Source: Peribacillus alkalitolerans (GTDB lineage: Bacteria; Bacillota; Bacilli; Bacillales; DSM-1321). Taken from it: 64,000 bases of DNA. The stretch covers positions 47,048 to 111,047 of the forward strand of contig NZ_JAAGVZ010000012.1 of the NCBI RefSeq assembly GCF_010882125.1, written 5' to 3'. Positions 42,343 through 51,584 of this stretch are shown piece by piece (positions within the stretch are counted from its first letter, which is position 1; each line of letters opens with the position of its first letter). The translations under genes and the position numbers were made by a program. The notes beneath the pieces were generated by a model. The model worked only from the letters and a program-made list of their open reading frames with translations. It was not told the DNA's origin and ran no database searches.

Positions 42343-43618
42343 CCCACTCGATTTCTTTCGCTTCAATGAAGTGCTCTAATAAGTGCTCTCCAAGTGCGCT
42401 CTTGATTACTTCGTCAGACTTAAGGTTTTCAAGTGCAGCATAAAGAGTTGCTGGTAAATCAACGATTCCTTCTTCTACACGCTCTTCTTTTGTCATAACG
42501 TAGATGTTACGGTCAACTGGTTTTGGAGGAGTCAAGTTGTTTTTGATTCCGTCTAAACCAGCTTGTAATAATACAGCCATTGCTAGGTATGGGTTTGCAG
42601 CAGGGTCTACACTACGAACCTCAACACGTGTGCTTAAGCCACGGGATGCAGGGATACGAATTAGCGGACTTCTGTTGCGAGCAGACCAAGCAACGTAACA
42701 AGGAGCTTCATATCCAGGAACAAGACGCTTGTAAGAGTTTACAGTAGGATTTGTTACTGCTGTAAAGTTAGGAGCGTGTTTGATGATTCCTGCGATGAAT
42801 TGACGTGCAGTATCACTTAGTTCTAATTGACCCTTTGTATCGTAGAATGCATTTTCTTTACCTTTAAATAATGAAACGTTCATGTGCATACCAGATCCAT
42901 TTACACCGAATAATGGTTTTGGCATGAATGTTGCATGTAAACCATGTTTACGAGCAATTGTCTTAACCACTAGTTTAAATGTTTGGATGTGGTCACAAGC
43001 AGTGATTGCATCAGCATATTTAAAGTCAATTTCATGCTGTCCAGGTGCCACTTCGTGGTGAGATGCTTCGATTTCAAAGCCCATTTCCTCAAGTTCTAAC
43101 ACGATATCACGTCGGCAATTTTCCCCTAAATCTGTTGGAGCAAGGTCAAAGTAACCACCTTTGTCGTTCAATTCAAGAGTAGGCTCGCCTTTTTCATCAA
43201 GTTTGAATAAGAAGAATTCTGGCTCAGGCCCTAAGTTAAAGTCTGTGAACCCCAGCTCTTCCATTTCTTTAAGTACTCTTTTTAAGTTCGCACGTGGATC
43301 TCCCTCGAATGGAGTTCCTTCTGGAGTATAGATATCACAGATTAAACGTGCAACTTTTCCTTTTTCAGCTGTCCAAGGGAAAACTACCCATGTATCTAAA
43401 TCTGGATATAATAACATATCTGATTCTTCGATGCGGACAAATCCTTCGATAGAAGAACCATCAAACATCATTTTGTTATCTAATGCTTTTTCTAATTGGC
43501 TAACAGGGATTTCTACGTTTTTAATTGTTCCTAAGATATCAGTGAACTGCAAACGGATGTACTTTACATTATCTTCCTTAGCTAAACGCGTAATGTCTTC
43601 TCGAGTATACTTAACCAT
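42284..43618 (-). CDS. glnA: Glutamine synthetase type I
   Basis: 444 residues, the normal length of the Bacillus enzyme. Glu/ATP-binding and catalytic blocks are present: [49 protein letters not shown] and [11 protein letters not shown]. Makes glutamine from glutamate and ammonium, and in feedback-inhibited form controls GlnR and TnrA. Despite the prophage, the protein is complete because its last ~20 codons lie in the att repeat. Confidence 0.97.
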   Translation of the reverse strand: MVKYTREDITRLAKEDNVKYIRLQFTDILGTIKNVEIPVSQLEKALDNKMMFDGSSIEGFVRIEESDMLLYPDLDTWVVFPWTAEKGKVARLICDIYTPEGTPFEGDPRANLKRVLKEMEELGFTDFNLGPEPEFFLFKLDEKGEPTLELNDKGGYFDLAPTDLGENCRRDIVLELEEMGFEIEASHHEVAPGQHEIDFKYADAITACDHIQTFKLVVKTIARKHGLHATFMPKPLFGVNGSGMHMNVSLFKGKENAFYDTKGQLELSDTARQFIAGIIKHAPNFTAVTNPTVNSYKRLVPGYEAPCYVAWSARNRSPLIRIPASRGLSTRVEVRSVDPAANPYLAMAVLLQAGLDGIKNNLTPPKPVDRNIYVMTKEERVEEGIVDLPATLYAALENLKSDEVIKSALGEHLLEHFIEAKEIEWDMFRTQVHPWEREQYMSMY

Positions 43619-43657
43619 ACAAAAAATTCCTCCCTGTTAATCTTCGTTTATTATTTT

Positions 43658-44059
43658 TTAATGAAAGAAGCGTGACATATCGCCTTGACGCAAAGATGAA
43701 CGATTTTTGTTGTTGTGAATTAATTCAGACCGAAGTAGCTTGCGCAATTCCGAGTCAGTTAATTCGGGTTTACCATTATCTTTTTGCATCTCAGGTGCCA
43801 ATGCACTTGCCTCTTTTTTAACTGTGAATATTTTTTTGATTCCAGCAAGGTTAACCCCTTGCTCAATCAATTCCTTAATCTCTAGTAATATATCAATATC
43901 ATTTAGAGAATAAAGTCTTCGATTTCCGTCAGTTCTAGCTGGAGTGATTAATTGATGCTCTTCATAATAGCGAATTTGCCTTGCTGTTAATTCTGTAAGT
44001 TGCATGACAATTCCCATTGGAAAGAGTGGCATGGATCTTCGTATATTACTGCCGCTCAT
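43658..44059 (-). CDS. glnR: GlnR, nitrogen regulator (MerR family)
   Basis: 133 residues. MerR-type HTH ([40 protein letters not shown]) plus a short C-terminal tail that senses feedback-inhibited GlnA. Represses glnRA in nitrogen excess. The ATG behind AAGGAGGATG gives the expected length; upstream frame is untranslated leader. Co-transcribed with glnA. Confidence 0.95.
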   Translation of the reverse strand: MSGSNIRRSMPLFPMGIVMQLTELTARQIRYYEEHQLITPARTDGNRRLYSLNDIDILLEIKELIEQGVNLAGIKKIFTVKKEASALAPEMQKDNGKPELTDSELRKLLRSELIHNNKNRSSLRQGDMSRFFH

Positions 44060-44089
44060 CCTTTCATCCTCCTTAAACTCTATAGTCAC

Positions 44090-44140
44090 ATTATATTCAA
44101 TGTAAGGAATAATGTCAAACATATGTTACTTTTTCTAACA
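44090..44140 (-). promoter_or_regulatory. glnRA promoter with GlnR/TnrA sites
   Basis: TTGACA, 17-bp spacer, TATAAT on the minus strand (44118 to 44090). TGTTAGAAAAAGTAACA (44124-44140) is a perfect TGTNAN7TNACA GlnR site, and TGTAAGGAATAATGTCA (44101-44117), one mismatch away, overlaps the -35. Confidence 0.88.
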
Positions 44141-44154
44141 TGAAAATTTTTATA

Positions 44155-44188
44155 AAAAACGAAGCCACAGATTTTGGCTTCGTTTTTT
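44155..44188. terminator. Bidirectional terminator between ynbB and glnR
   Basis: AAACGAAGCC/GGCTTCGTTT stem with T-tracts in both directions. Confidence 0.8.
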
Positions 44189-44192
44189 ATTT

Positions 44193-45461
44193 TTATAATC
44201 TTAATAAACCCTTATCTATTAACTGATTGATAGCTGTAAGTACTGCAATTTTCACGTGGGAATACGTTAATCCACCTTGGACGTATGCCACATATGGTGG
44301 CCTGATCGGACCATCTGCAGTTAATTCCATGCTAGCACCTTGAATGAAAGTTCCCGCTGCCATAATGACATCATCTTCATAACCAGGCATATATGCAGGA
44401 TAAGGTGTTACATGGGAATTGATAGGTGAAGCATATTGTATGGCTTGGCAGAATGCAACCATAAGGTCTTTGTCGTTGAATTCAACTGATTGTATTAAAT
44501 CGGTACGATTTGCATCCCATTTAGGGTGAGTGTTCATTCCTAATTTTTCAAGTAATGCAGAGGTAAACATTGCCCCTTTTAATGCTTGGCCAACAATATG
44601 TGGAGCTAAGAAAAATCCCTGGTACATTTCTTGAAGACTATAAAGAGATGCTCCAGCCTCACTACCAATACCGGGTGAAGTCAACCTATATGAACAGGAT
44701 TCGACCCATTTTTTCTTTCCAACAATATAACCGCCAGTTTTGGCGAGTCCTCCACCAGGATTCTTAATGAGGGAACCCGCCATTAAATCAGCCCCCACAT
44801 GGCATGGCTCCAACTCTTCAACAAACTCTCCATAACAGTTATCGACAAATACAACTACATCAGGTTTAATCTCTTTAACAAAATCAATCATTTCTTTAAT
44901 TTCTGATATTGTAAAGGATGGTCTGTTTGCATATCCTTTTGACCTTTGAATCCCAATCATTTTTGTCTTTGAAGAGATGGCTTCACCCACAGCATGAAAA
45001 TCCACTTTCCCCTCATTTGTCAAAGAAATGGCCCTATAGTCTATATTGAATTCTTTTAAAGAACCATTTCCTGTCCCTCTGATCCCAACAATTTCTTCTA
45101 ACGTATCATATGGTTTCCCTGTAATGTAGACCAATTCATCCCCTGGACGTAACACCCCGAATAAGGAAATGGAAATAGCATGTGTTCCAGAAATGATTTG
45201 AGGCCTCACCAAACCTGCCTCTCCGCCAAATACTTCACCATAAATACTTTCTAATGTGTCACGGCCAATGTCATCATAACCATAGCCTGTCGTAGGAATA
45301 AAATGAGAATCACTTACTCGATGGTTTCTATAGCTCTCCAGAACACGATATTGGTTAGTCTCAATCATTTGATCTGTTTTTTTATGTAAAGGGGTAATTT
45401 GTTCTTCAATTTCTTCCGTTAAGCGTTTAAGTAAATCACCATTTGATAATTTTTGAAACAT
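44193..45461 (-). CDS. ynbB: YnbB-like PLP-dependent lyase (methionine gamma-lyase family)
   Basis: 422 residues. PLP-fold type I features: DDIGRDTLESIYGEVFGGEA, VVVFVDNCYGEFVEELEPCH and MAGSLIKNPGGGLAKTGGYI with the Schiff-base lysine. Known in B. subtilis as ynbB (aluminium-resistance-like family). The neighbouring ynbA GTPase gene of B. subtilis is not found. It is separated from glnR by a terminator. Confidence 0.9.
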   Translation of the reverse strand: MFQKLSNGDLLKRLTEEIEEQITPLHKKTDQMIETNQYRVLESYRNHRVSDSHFIPTTGYGYDDIGRDTLESIYGEVFGGEAGLVRPQIISGTHAISISLFGVLRPGDELVYITGKPYDTLEEIVGIRGTGNGSLKEFNIDYRAISLTNEGKVDFHAVGEAISSKTKMIGIQRSKGYANRPSFTISEIKEMIDFVKEIKPDVVVFVDNCYGEFVEELEPCHVGADLMAGSLIKNPGGGLAKTGGYIVGKKKWVESCSYRLTSPGIGSEAGASLYSLQEMYQGFFLAPHIVGQALKGAMFTSALLEKLGMNTHPKWDANRTDLIQSVEFNDKDLMVAFCQAIQYASPINSHVTPYPAYMPGYEDDVIMAAGTFIQGASMELTADGPIRPPYVAYVQGGLTYSHVKIAVLTAINQLIDKGLLRL

Positions 45462-45615
45462 TTTAATTCTCCTCTATTTAAAACTCATCATTGGATGTAA
45501 ACTGTTTCTTCCAATGTCATTTGCAATCATACCATTCTTCCTTATATCTGAACAGAAGGTTCACTTTCTTCTATTGATACTTCCATATATTTTGTAATTG
45601 ATTGTGTTATACCAA

Positions 45616-45778
45616 CTTGTTCATAGCAGCGAGAAGCACTCGCTTTTTCGCTGGGGGATAGGGAGCATCCTAGGCGCAATTCGTCATGACATTGAGCCAG
45701 CTTGTTTGAATTAGACCGCACGAAGGAAATGCTAATTCATTTTTGAGGATTCTTGTGCCTACCGCACCAATCAACAAG
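45616..45778 (-). repeat. Interspersed intergenic repeat, copy 1
   Basis: About 163 bp (minus orientation) starting TTGTTGATTGGTGCGGTAGG and ending with a GCGAG/CTCGC hairpin. Shares starting block, the inner CATTTCCTTCGT(G/T)CGGT and general order with copy 2 at 62532-62724, and recalls a common Bacillaceae non-coding element. The rest of the ynbB upstream gap shows no gene. Confidence 0.55.
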
Positions 45779-45950
45779 TGCCAAATCTACAATAAGCCAT
45801 GATCTTTATAAAGCCTAGTAATATAAATGCAACAAATTACATATTTTTTTGTAAAAACCCATCACTTTTTCTTTATAGCATGATACAATATCCTATTGTG
45901 TAAACATTTACAAACATCATTGTAATGCTTTAATGGAAGGTGTTCTAAGA

Positions 45951-46571
45951 ATGACAGAATTTAGTTGGGAATTATTAACGATCATCGGTACAATCGCATT
46001 TGCTGTTAGTGGTGCTATTGTTGCGATGGAAGAGGAATACGATATACTAGGAGTGTATTTTTTAGGACTTGTTACAGCCTTTGGTGGTGGAGCGATACGA
46101 AACCTATTAATTGGAGTTCCTGTCTCTGCCTTATGGGGTCAAAGCATGTTCTTTACCATAGCCATACTTTCAATTACAGCAGTTTTTCTTTTTCCTAATA
46201 ACCTGCTGAAACATTGGAATAAATGGGGAAATTTCTTTGATGCAATCGGATTGTCTGCATTTGCAATCCAGGGTGCCCTGTATGCTGCTGAGATGAATCA
46301 TCCAATAAGTGCAGTGATTTTCGCCGCTCTTCTAACAGGAAGTGGTGGTGGAATTGTACGAGATTTACTCGCTAGGAGAAAACCGCTTGTCTTTAAGGAA
46401 GAAATATATGCGGTGTGGGCTATTCTTTGTGGATTATTTGTCGGATGGGGATTTACAGATAGTCCATTTGAAATGTATAGCTTATTTATCATCATTACTC
46501 TTTTAAGAATCCTCTCATATACCTATAAATGGCGTTTACCAAATAGACAGTTAAGAAAACTTGAGAACTAA
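45951..46571 (+). CDS. TRIC-type cation channel family protein (UPF0126)
   Basis: 206 residues with six or seven transmembrane segments and the two conserved Gly-rich blocks TAFGGGAIRNLLIGVP and TGSGGGIVRDLLARRKP of the bacterial TRIC/UPF0126 family, thought to conduct monovalent cations. ATG behind GGAAGG; another ATG upstream lies inside the ribosome binding site. Faces away from ynbB with a long gap before it. Confidence 0.88.
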   Translation: MTEFSWELLTIIGTIAFAVSGAIVAMEEEYDILGVYFLGLVTAFGGGAIRNLLIGVPVSALWGQSMFFTIAILSITAVFLFPNNLLKHWNKWGNFFDAIGLSAFAIQGALYAAEMNHPISAVIFAALLTGSGGGIVRDLLARRKPLVFKEEIYAVWAILCGLFVGWGFTDSPFEMYSLFIIITLLRILSYTYKWRLPNRQLRKLEN

Positions 46572-46578
46572 GGGAACA

Positions 46579-46611
46579 AAAGGAGACGAATCAATCGCCT
46601 CCTTTTTTATT
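46579..46611. terminator. Terminator between TRIC and glutaredoxin genes
   Basis: AAAGGAGACGA/TCGCCTCCTTTTTT stem, serving convergent genes. Confidence 0.75.
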
Positions 46612-46617
46612 TACCAA

Positions 46618-46860
46618 TTAATAGCTTCCTTGATTAGCGAAGGTTAATATGGCTTGTGGATCAAACCCTAACACCCAATTTCCATTGATATTAATTTGTG
46701 GAACACCTAATTGTCCCGTTTCATTCACCAATTTTTGCATAGCGTCTGGATTTTGTTGGATATTAATCTCACGATAGGATAACCCTTGTGCATTCAAAAA
46801 GTTTTTCGCTTGAGTGCAATAAGGACATGTGTTCGTTGTATATATAGTAATGGTATTCAT
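46618..46860 (-). CDS. Glutaredoxin-like protein (NrdH/Grx fold)
   Basis: 80 residues. The active site CPYC (TTNTCPYCTQAKNFL), the cis-proline GVPQININ and the C-terminal LGFDPQAIL give a complete small thioredoxin fold. ATG behind AAGGAGG. Thiol-disulfide exchange; specific partner unknown. Lies close behind spoVK. Confidence 0.88.
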   Translation of the reverse strand: MNTITIYTTNTCPYCTQAKNFLNAQGLSYREINIQQNPDAMQKLVNETGQLGVPQININGNWVLGFDPQAILTFANQGSY

Positions 46861-46870
46861 GACATCCTCC

Positions 46871-47842
46871 TTATGATGACAAGCTCGTTTCATCATCTTC
46901 AAATATTATATCTTGACTTCTAATGGTAATAAGATCATGACGGTCATACACATCGTTTAATAAAAGACGCATCGCCTGTGCACGTATCGCCTTTTCAATC
47001 AAATTACGAATATATCGTCCATTAGAAAAGCTAACAGGACTCCATGTGGTTTTTAAATAGGCTAAATGTTCTCTTACCTTTCTTTCTCCATCTGAACTGA
47101 AAACATATTCTCTTTCTTTTAACATGCGCTGTGCAATTTCCATCAGTTGGGAAATGGTGTAGTCAGGAAAATCAACTACGATGGGAAATCGGGAATGCAA
47201 ACCCGGATTTAGGGTAAGGAAATGATCCATCTCTCTTGAATATCCTGCTAAAATTAAAATAAATTCATGTTGTCGGTCTTCCATGTGTTTTACTAAAGTG
47301 TCTATGGCCTCTTTTCCAAAATCCTTTTCTCCCCCTCTACCTAACGAGTAAGCTTCATCGATGAAAAGTATTCCTCCAATCGACTTTTTAATAAGATCCC
47401 TAGTTTTTTGTGCGGTATGGCCAATGTATTCACCAACTAAATCGGCTCTTTCGGCTTCAATCAAATGGCCTTTAGACAATACATTCATTTTTAAAAAGAG
47501 TTTTCCAATTAGTCTTGCTACAGTTGTTTTACCCGTACCAGGATTGCCTTTAAACATCATATGCAATGCTTGTTTTCCAGCTTTTAACCCTTGCTCTTCC
47601 CTTTTTTTGTTTACATAAATCCATGCATATATCTGTTTTATGGTTTGTTTCATTTCTTCCATACCGACCAGCTGCTCAAGTTCTGTTTCAATTTCTTTTA
47701 ATGCAAGATGATGGGATGGGATCTCCCTTTCATATATTTCCTTCAGGGGTGGATCTTTTTTTATGTTTTTTCGCTTTTGCCCACTCAAGACAATGTTTAT
47801 TTTGCCGTTACCGTTGCTATTCATGTGAAATGGTTGCTCCAA
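46871..47842 (-). CDS. spoVK: SpoVK, AAA+ sporulation ATPase
   Basis: 323 residues from a TTG behind AGAGGTG, a length equal to B. subtilis SpoVK; upstream in-frame codons lack a ribosome binding site. AAA+ motifs: Walker A FKGNPGTGKTT, Walker B ILFIDEAYSL, and sensor/arginine-finger region HSRFPIVVDFPDY. Needed for spore maturation (stage V) in B. subtilis. Substrate unknown. Confidence 0.93.
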   Translation of the reverse strand: MEQPFHMNSNGNGKINIVLSGQKRKNIKKDPPLKEIYEREIPSHHLALKEIETELEQLVGMEEMKQTIKQIYAWIYVNKKREEQGLKAGKQALHMMFKGNPGTGKTTVARLIGKLFLKMNVLSKGHLIEAERADLVGEYIGHTAQKTRDLIKKSIGGILFIDEAYSLGRGGEKDFGKEAIDTLVKHMEDRQHEFILILAGYSREMDHFLTLNPGLHSRFPIVVDFPDYTISQLMEIAQRMLKEREYVFSSDGERKVREHLAYLKTTWSPVSFSNGRYIRNLIEKAIRAQAMRLLLNDVYDRHDLITIRSQDIIFEDDETSLSS

Positions 47843-48083
47843 CGTTGTCACCTCTTTGCTTATAAGAACTATAAGAAATATTCGATTCACTAAAATTCGA
47901 TTTTGTTCGCTAAAAACGCTTGGAAAAAGCGACCGTTTCAAACACTATCCGACACAAATCGTTCGTATGGTAAGACTTTTGTCAATTATTGCGCTTTCCC
48001 AAGAAATATTTCCTTCAAACTATGTATATTCATTTTTTCATGAGTACAGTCATTCTTTTTGTGTTCTCTTCGAAAATAAAAAA

Positions 48084-48107
48084 ACAGGCCGTTATACCCG
48101 ACCTGTT
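48084..48107 (-). terminator. hfq terminator
   Basis: ACAGGTCG/CGGCCTGT-type stem with T7 on the minus strand. Confidence 0.75.
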
Positions 48108-48114
48108 GCATGCT

Positions 48115-48348
48115 TTATTCTTTACCTTCAAAATCGATTTGAACATTTCTTTGTGGAGCGAATGTTGAAATCGCATGTTTGAAAACTAATTGTTGCTTTC
48201 CTTCACACTCGAAAAGGACTGTGAAATTATCGAAACCTTTTATTTGCCCTCTAATTTGGAAGCCATTTAATAAGAAGACCGTTACATATGTATTATCTTT
48301 TCTCAGTTGATTCAAAACTTGGTCTTGGATATTTACAGATTGTTTCAT
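48115..48348 (-). CDS. hfq: Hfq RNA-binding protein
   Basis: 77 residues. Sm1/Sm2 motifs are visible ([40 protein letters not shown]) and the YKH-like FKH. Hexameric RNA-binding protein. A second ATG directly before (48351) is also possible. Second gene of the miaA-hfq pair. Confidence 0.95.
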   Translation of the reverse strand: MKQSVNIQDQVLNQLRKDNTYVTVFLLNGFQIRGQIKGFDNFTVLFECEGKQQLVFKHAISTFAPQRNVQIDFEGKE

Positions 48349-48471
48349 CATTTTTCCTCCTCTATATCTCTAACTTTATTCCCTGCTTAATCGGATTTTT
48401 ATTTAGCTCATCCGAAAGCATCTTATGATTTACCCAACCTATCGAATGGGAAAACATTCGATTGGGATATG

Positions 48472-49425
48472 TTATGTATTCGATTTTAACTGTAGCTTTC
48501 CCTCTATAAAATGAGAGATTTCAATAACTTTTTTTTGAAAGTCTTCAACATTTGACACATCGAACCAAAATACATCCATCTTATTCCTAAACCATGTAAG
48601 CTGTCGTTTAGCATATCTTCTTGAATTTTGCTTAAGTTTTTCAACCGCTGCTTCTAATGAACACTTTCCATCAAGAAATTCATATATTTCTTTGTAACCG
48701 ATAGCTTGAATGGATTGAACTTCCCGTACTCCTTGGTTGAAAAGTTCCTTTACTTCATTTAATAGTCCCTCTTCCATCATTATATCCACTCGTTTATTGA
48801 TTCTATCGTACAACAGCTCTCGATCCATATCCAAACCTATTAAGATATAATCATAATCAGAGTGCATGGTTTGGGCTTGTAATGTATCCGTCATCGTTAT
48901 ACCAGTTAAGTGATAAATTTCAAGGGCACGAATCACTCTTCGTATATTATTAGGATGAATTCGTGAAGCACTTTCAGGATCGACTTCTTTAAGCCTTTCA
49001 TGTACAAATTCTTCACCTTTTTGATGGGCGATTTCTTCCCATTTATGTCTGAATTCAGGATCAGAAACTGCTTCTGAGAATTCATACTGAAAGAGTAATG
49101 ATTGGATATAGAGACCTGTGCCTCCCGCAATGATCGGTATTTTACCCCGATTGGCAATATTGATGATTTCTTTTGATGCAAGCTCTTGGAATTCTGCTGC
49201 ATTAAACGGCTCTTTAGGTTCTTTAATGTCAATCAAGTGATGAGGGATACCTTCCATTTCCTCGGGAGTGATTTTGGCAGTCCCGATATCCATGCCTCGG
49301 TAAATCTGCATGGAGTCACCACTGATAATTTCACCATTGAAGCGTTTAGCCAGCTCCACACTCAGCTTTGTTTTCCCTACTGCAGTTGGTCCAATTATGA
49401 CAATTATTTTTTGTTTTTCTTTCAT
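48472..49425 (-). CDS. miaA: MiaA, tRNA dimethylallyltransferase
   Basis: 317 residues. P-loop IGPTAVGKTKLS (about 10-21), the DSMQIYRGMDIGTA block and the tRNA-binding RQLTWFRN near the C-terminus. Adds the isopentenyl group to A37 of tRNAs reading UNN codons, the substrate of MiaB, whose gene is also in this window. Confidence 0.96.
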   Translation of the reverse strand: MKEKQKIIVIIGPTAVGKTKLSVELAKRFNGEIISGDSMQIYRGMDIGTAKITPEEMEGIPHHLIDIKEPKEPFNAAEFQELASKEIINIANRGKIPIIAGGTGLYIQSLLFQYEFSEAVSDPEFRHKWEEIAHQKGEEFVHERLKEVDPESASRIHPNNIRRVIRALEIYHLTGITMTDTLQAQTMHSDYDYILIGLDMDRELLYDRINKRVDIMMEEGLLNEVKELFNQGVREVQSIQAIGYKEIYEFLDGKCSLEAAVEKLKQNSRRYAKRQLTWFRNKMDVFWFDVSNVEDFQKKVIEISHFIEGKLQLKSNT

Positions 49426-49644
49426 TTCTTCACTGCCTTACCCGCTACTTTTATTCAGTCTAAATGATTCATAACGTCCTAAGTTACCGTATACCAGGCT
49501 TAAAAAGCTTTTTACACTATGTCTTATACTACCATAATTTTCACAAATACAGGAGAACATCTATCCATTATTGCTTTTTGGATCCTTTTTTATACTCTTT
49601 TTAAGTCTGATACCTTTTATACCTTGGTCTATAATATAAAATTT

Positions 49645-49690
49645 AAGGCTTTCAATCTCAAATCTTTTATTGAATGAGATTAAAAGCCTT
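49645..49690 (-). terminator. mutL terminator
   Basis: AAGGCTTT with AATCTCA/TGAGATT stem region, followed on the minus strand by TTAAATTT. Convergent side of the gap before miaA. Confidence 0.6.
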
Positions 49691-49703
49691 TCAATAAATA
49701 TCT

Positions 49704-51557
49704 CTACATCACCCGTTTAAACATTTTCTCCATTTCATAAGTAGTAAAATGTACAATGATTGGTCTACCGTGAGGACAAGTAAATGGATCACTGCATGCT
49801 CTTAAGTCGTCCAATAAAACCTGTATTTCATGATTGGTTAAATAATGATTCGCTTTTATGGATGCTTTACAACTCATCAGAATTGCGGCTTCTTCACGTA
49901 GCTTTTTCACATCCACCTTTTTCATTTGTAGCAGCTGTTGAATCATTTCTTCAATTATTTCTTGCTCAATGCCGGTAGGGAACCATTGCGGATGGGATCG
50001 GACTAGAAATGCATTATTTCCAAACTCCTCAAGGAATACACCAACTTTTTCCAATTCATTAGAATGTTCATTAATCTTGATTACCTCATCACTAGAATAA
50101 TATAAAGTTAATGGAACAAATAATTCCTGTAGATTGTTTTCTACTTTACCGACTTTTTCTTTATAATATTCGTATTTCAACCGTTCCTGGGCTGCATGCT
50201 GATCGATTATATAAAGGCCATTTTCATTCTGTGCCATGATATAGGTACCATGCATCTGTCCAATGTAATATAAAGGTGGAACCCTGGAAGAAGTAATAGT
50301 CTCATCCTCTTGCGATGATTTTTTTTCAACCAATATCTCTTCTGGTTCAGAGAGTTGAAATACTTGATCTTCTATTTCAATTTCTTTATATACGTCTTCA
50401 AAAACCTTGCTTTCAAATTTGTCTTCCATTTGCGGAATGTAATCAATAAATGGTTGCTTCTGACCAACCTTCATTGTTGATACGTGATTCTCATTAGACA
50501 AATCAAAGCTAGGTTGTTCAGATTTTGGCTTAATGAGCTTTTCAACGATTGACCTTTGTGAAGGAATAAGTGATTGTTTTGAAAAGGCATCTTTTATTAA
50601 TGATAATACCAGATCATTTAATTCGGATTCCTTACTAAGTCTTACTTCCATTTTAGAAGGATGGACATTGACATCTACTAAAATAGGATCCATAGAAATG
50701 CTAATTAATCCAATCGGGAATCTGCCAATAGGAAGCAAGGTATGATAGCCTTCTAAAACCGCTTTAGTCAGCGCATAGTTTTTAATGAACCTGCCATTAA
50801 TCATGATTGACAGGTAATTTCTCGATGCACGCGTGATTTCTGGGAGTGAAATATACCCTTCAACTGTAAAATCAAGGCTTGTTCCTTCAATTTTAACCAT
50901 CTTCTTTGCCACAGCCATCCCGTATATCGCAGACATTACTTGCCTTACATCTCCATTACCATTTGTTTGGAGCAACACTTTATCATGATGAGCAAGTTTA
51001 AATGAAATTTCAGGATGTGACAATGCTAATCGATTCATAGTATCACTAATGTTTCCTAACTCAGTGTGCACTGTTTTAACATATTTCAGCCTTGCAGGTG
51101 TATTGAAAAACAAATTAGCAACCTTTATGTCAGTACCCTTCCTTGCTGTTGTCTTTCCGTGATTCAGCACTTTACCACCTTCCATTTGAAGATGGACACC
51201 AGCAGAGTTCCCTGTACTCGATTTGACATCTATTAAGGATACAGAAGCGATACTTGGCAATGCTTCGCCACGGAAACCAAGTGTTCGGATACGAAAAAGA
51301 TCATTCTCGTCCTTGATTTTGCTAGTAGCATGCCGATCGAAAGCCTTTAATACATCATCTTCCTCGATACCTTCTCCATTGTCTACAATTCGGATGCTCT
51401 CTAATCCTGCTTCTTCGATAAAAACCTCGATGATTGTACTTTTAGCATCAATGCTATTTTCCACAAGTTCTTTTACAACCGAAGCCGGTCGTTCTACAAC
51501 TTCACCAGCTGCGATTTTATTAGATAATGAATCGTCGAGTTGAATGATTTTCCCCAT
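49704..51557 (-). CDS. mutL: MutL mismatch-repair endonuclease
   Basis: 617 residues. N-terminal GHKL ATPase ([39 protein letters not shown]), variable linker, and C-terminal endonuclease domain with [12 protein letters not shown] and [12 protein letters not shown] and the zinc-site-like CPHGRPI. Acts with MutS in post-replication repair. 27 nt downstream of mutS. Confidence 0.97.
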   Translation of the reverse strand: MGKIIQLDDSLSNKIAAGEVVERPASVVKELVENSIDAKSTIIEVFIEEAGLESIRIVDNGEGIEEDDVLKAFDRHATSKIKDENDLFRIRTLGFRGEALPSIASVSLIDVKSSTGNSAGVHLQMEGGKVLNHGKTTARKGTDIKVANLFFNTPARLKYVKTVHTELGNISDTMNRLALSHPEISFKLAHHDKVLLQTNGNGDVRQVMSAIYGMAVAKKMVKIEGTSLDFTVEGYISLPEITRASRNYLSIMINGRFIKNYALTKAVLEGYHTLLPIGRFPIGLISISMDPILVDVNVHPSKMEVRLSKESELNDLVLSLIKDAFSKQSLIPSQRSIVEKLIKPKSEQPSFDLSNENHVSTMKVGQKQPFIDYIPQMEDKFESKVFEDVYKEIEIEDQVFQLSEPEEILVEKKSSQEDETITSSRVPPLYYIGQMHGTYIMAQNENGLYIIDQHAAQERLKYEYYKEKVGKVENNLQELFVPLTLYYSSDEVIKINEHSNELEKVGVFLEEFGNNAFLVRSHPQWFPTGIEQEIIEEMIQQLLQMKKVDVKKLREEAAILMSCKASIKANHYLTNHEIQVLLDDLRACSDPFTCPHGRPIIVHFTTYEMEKMFKRVM

Positions 51558-51584
51558 ATTGTCACCTCCAACTTTACAGCTTCA

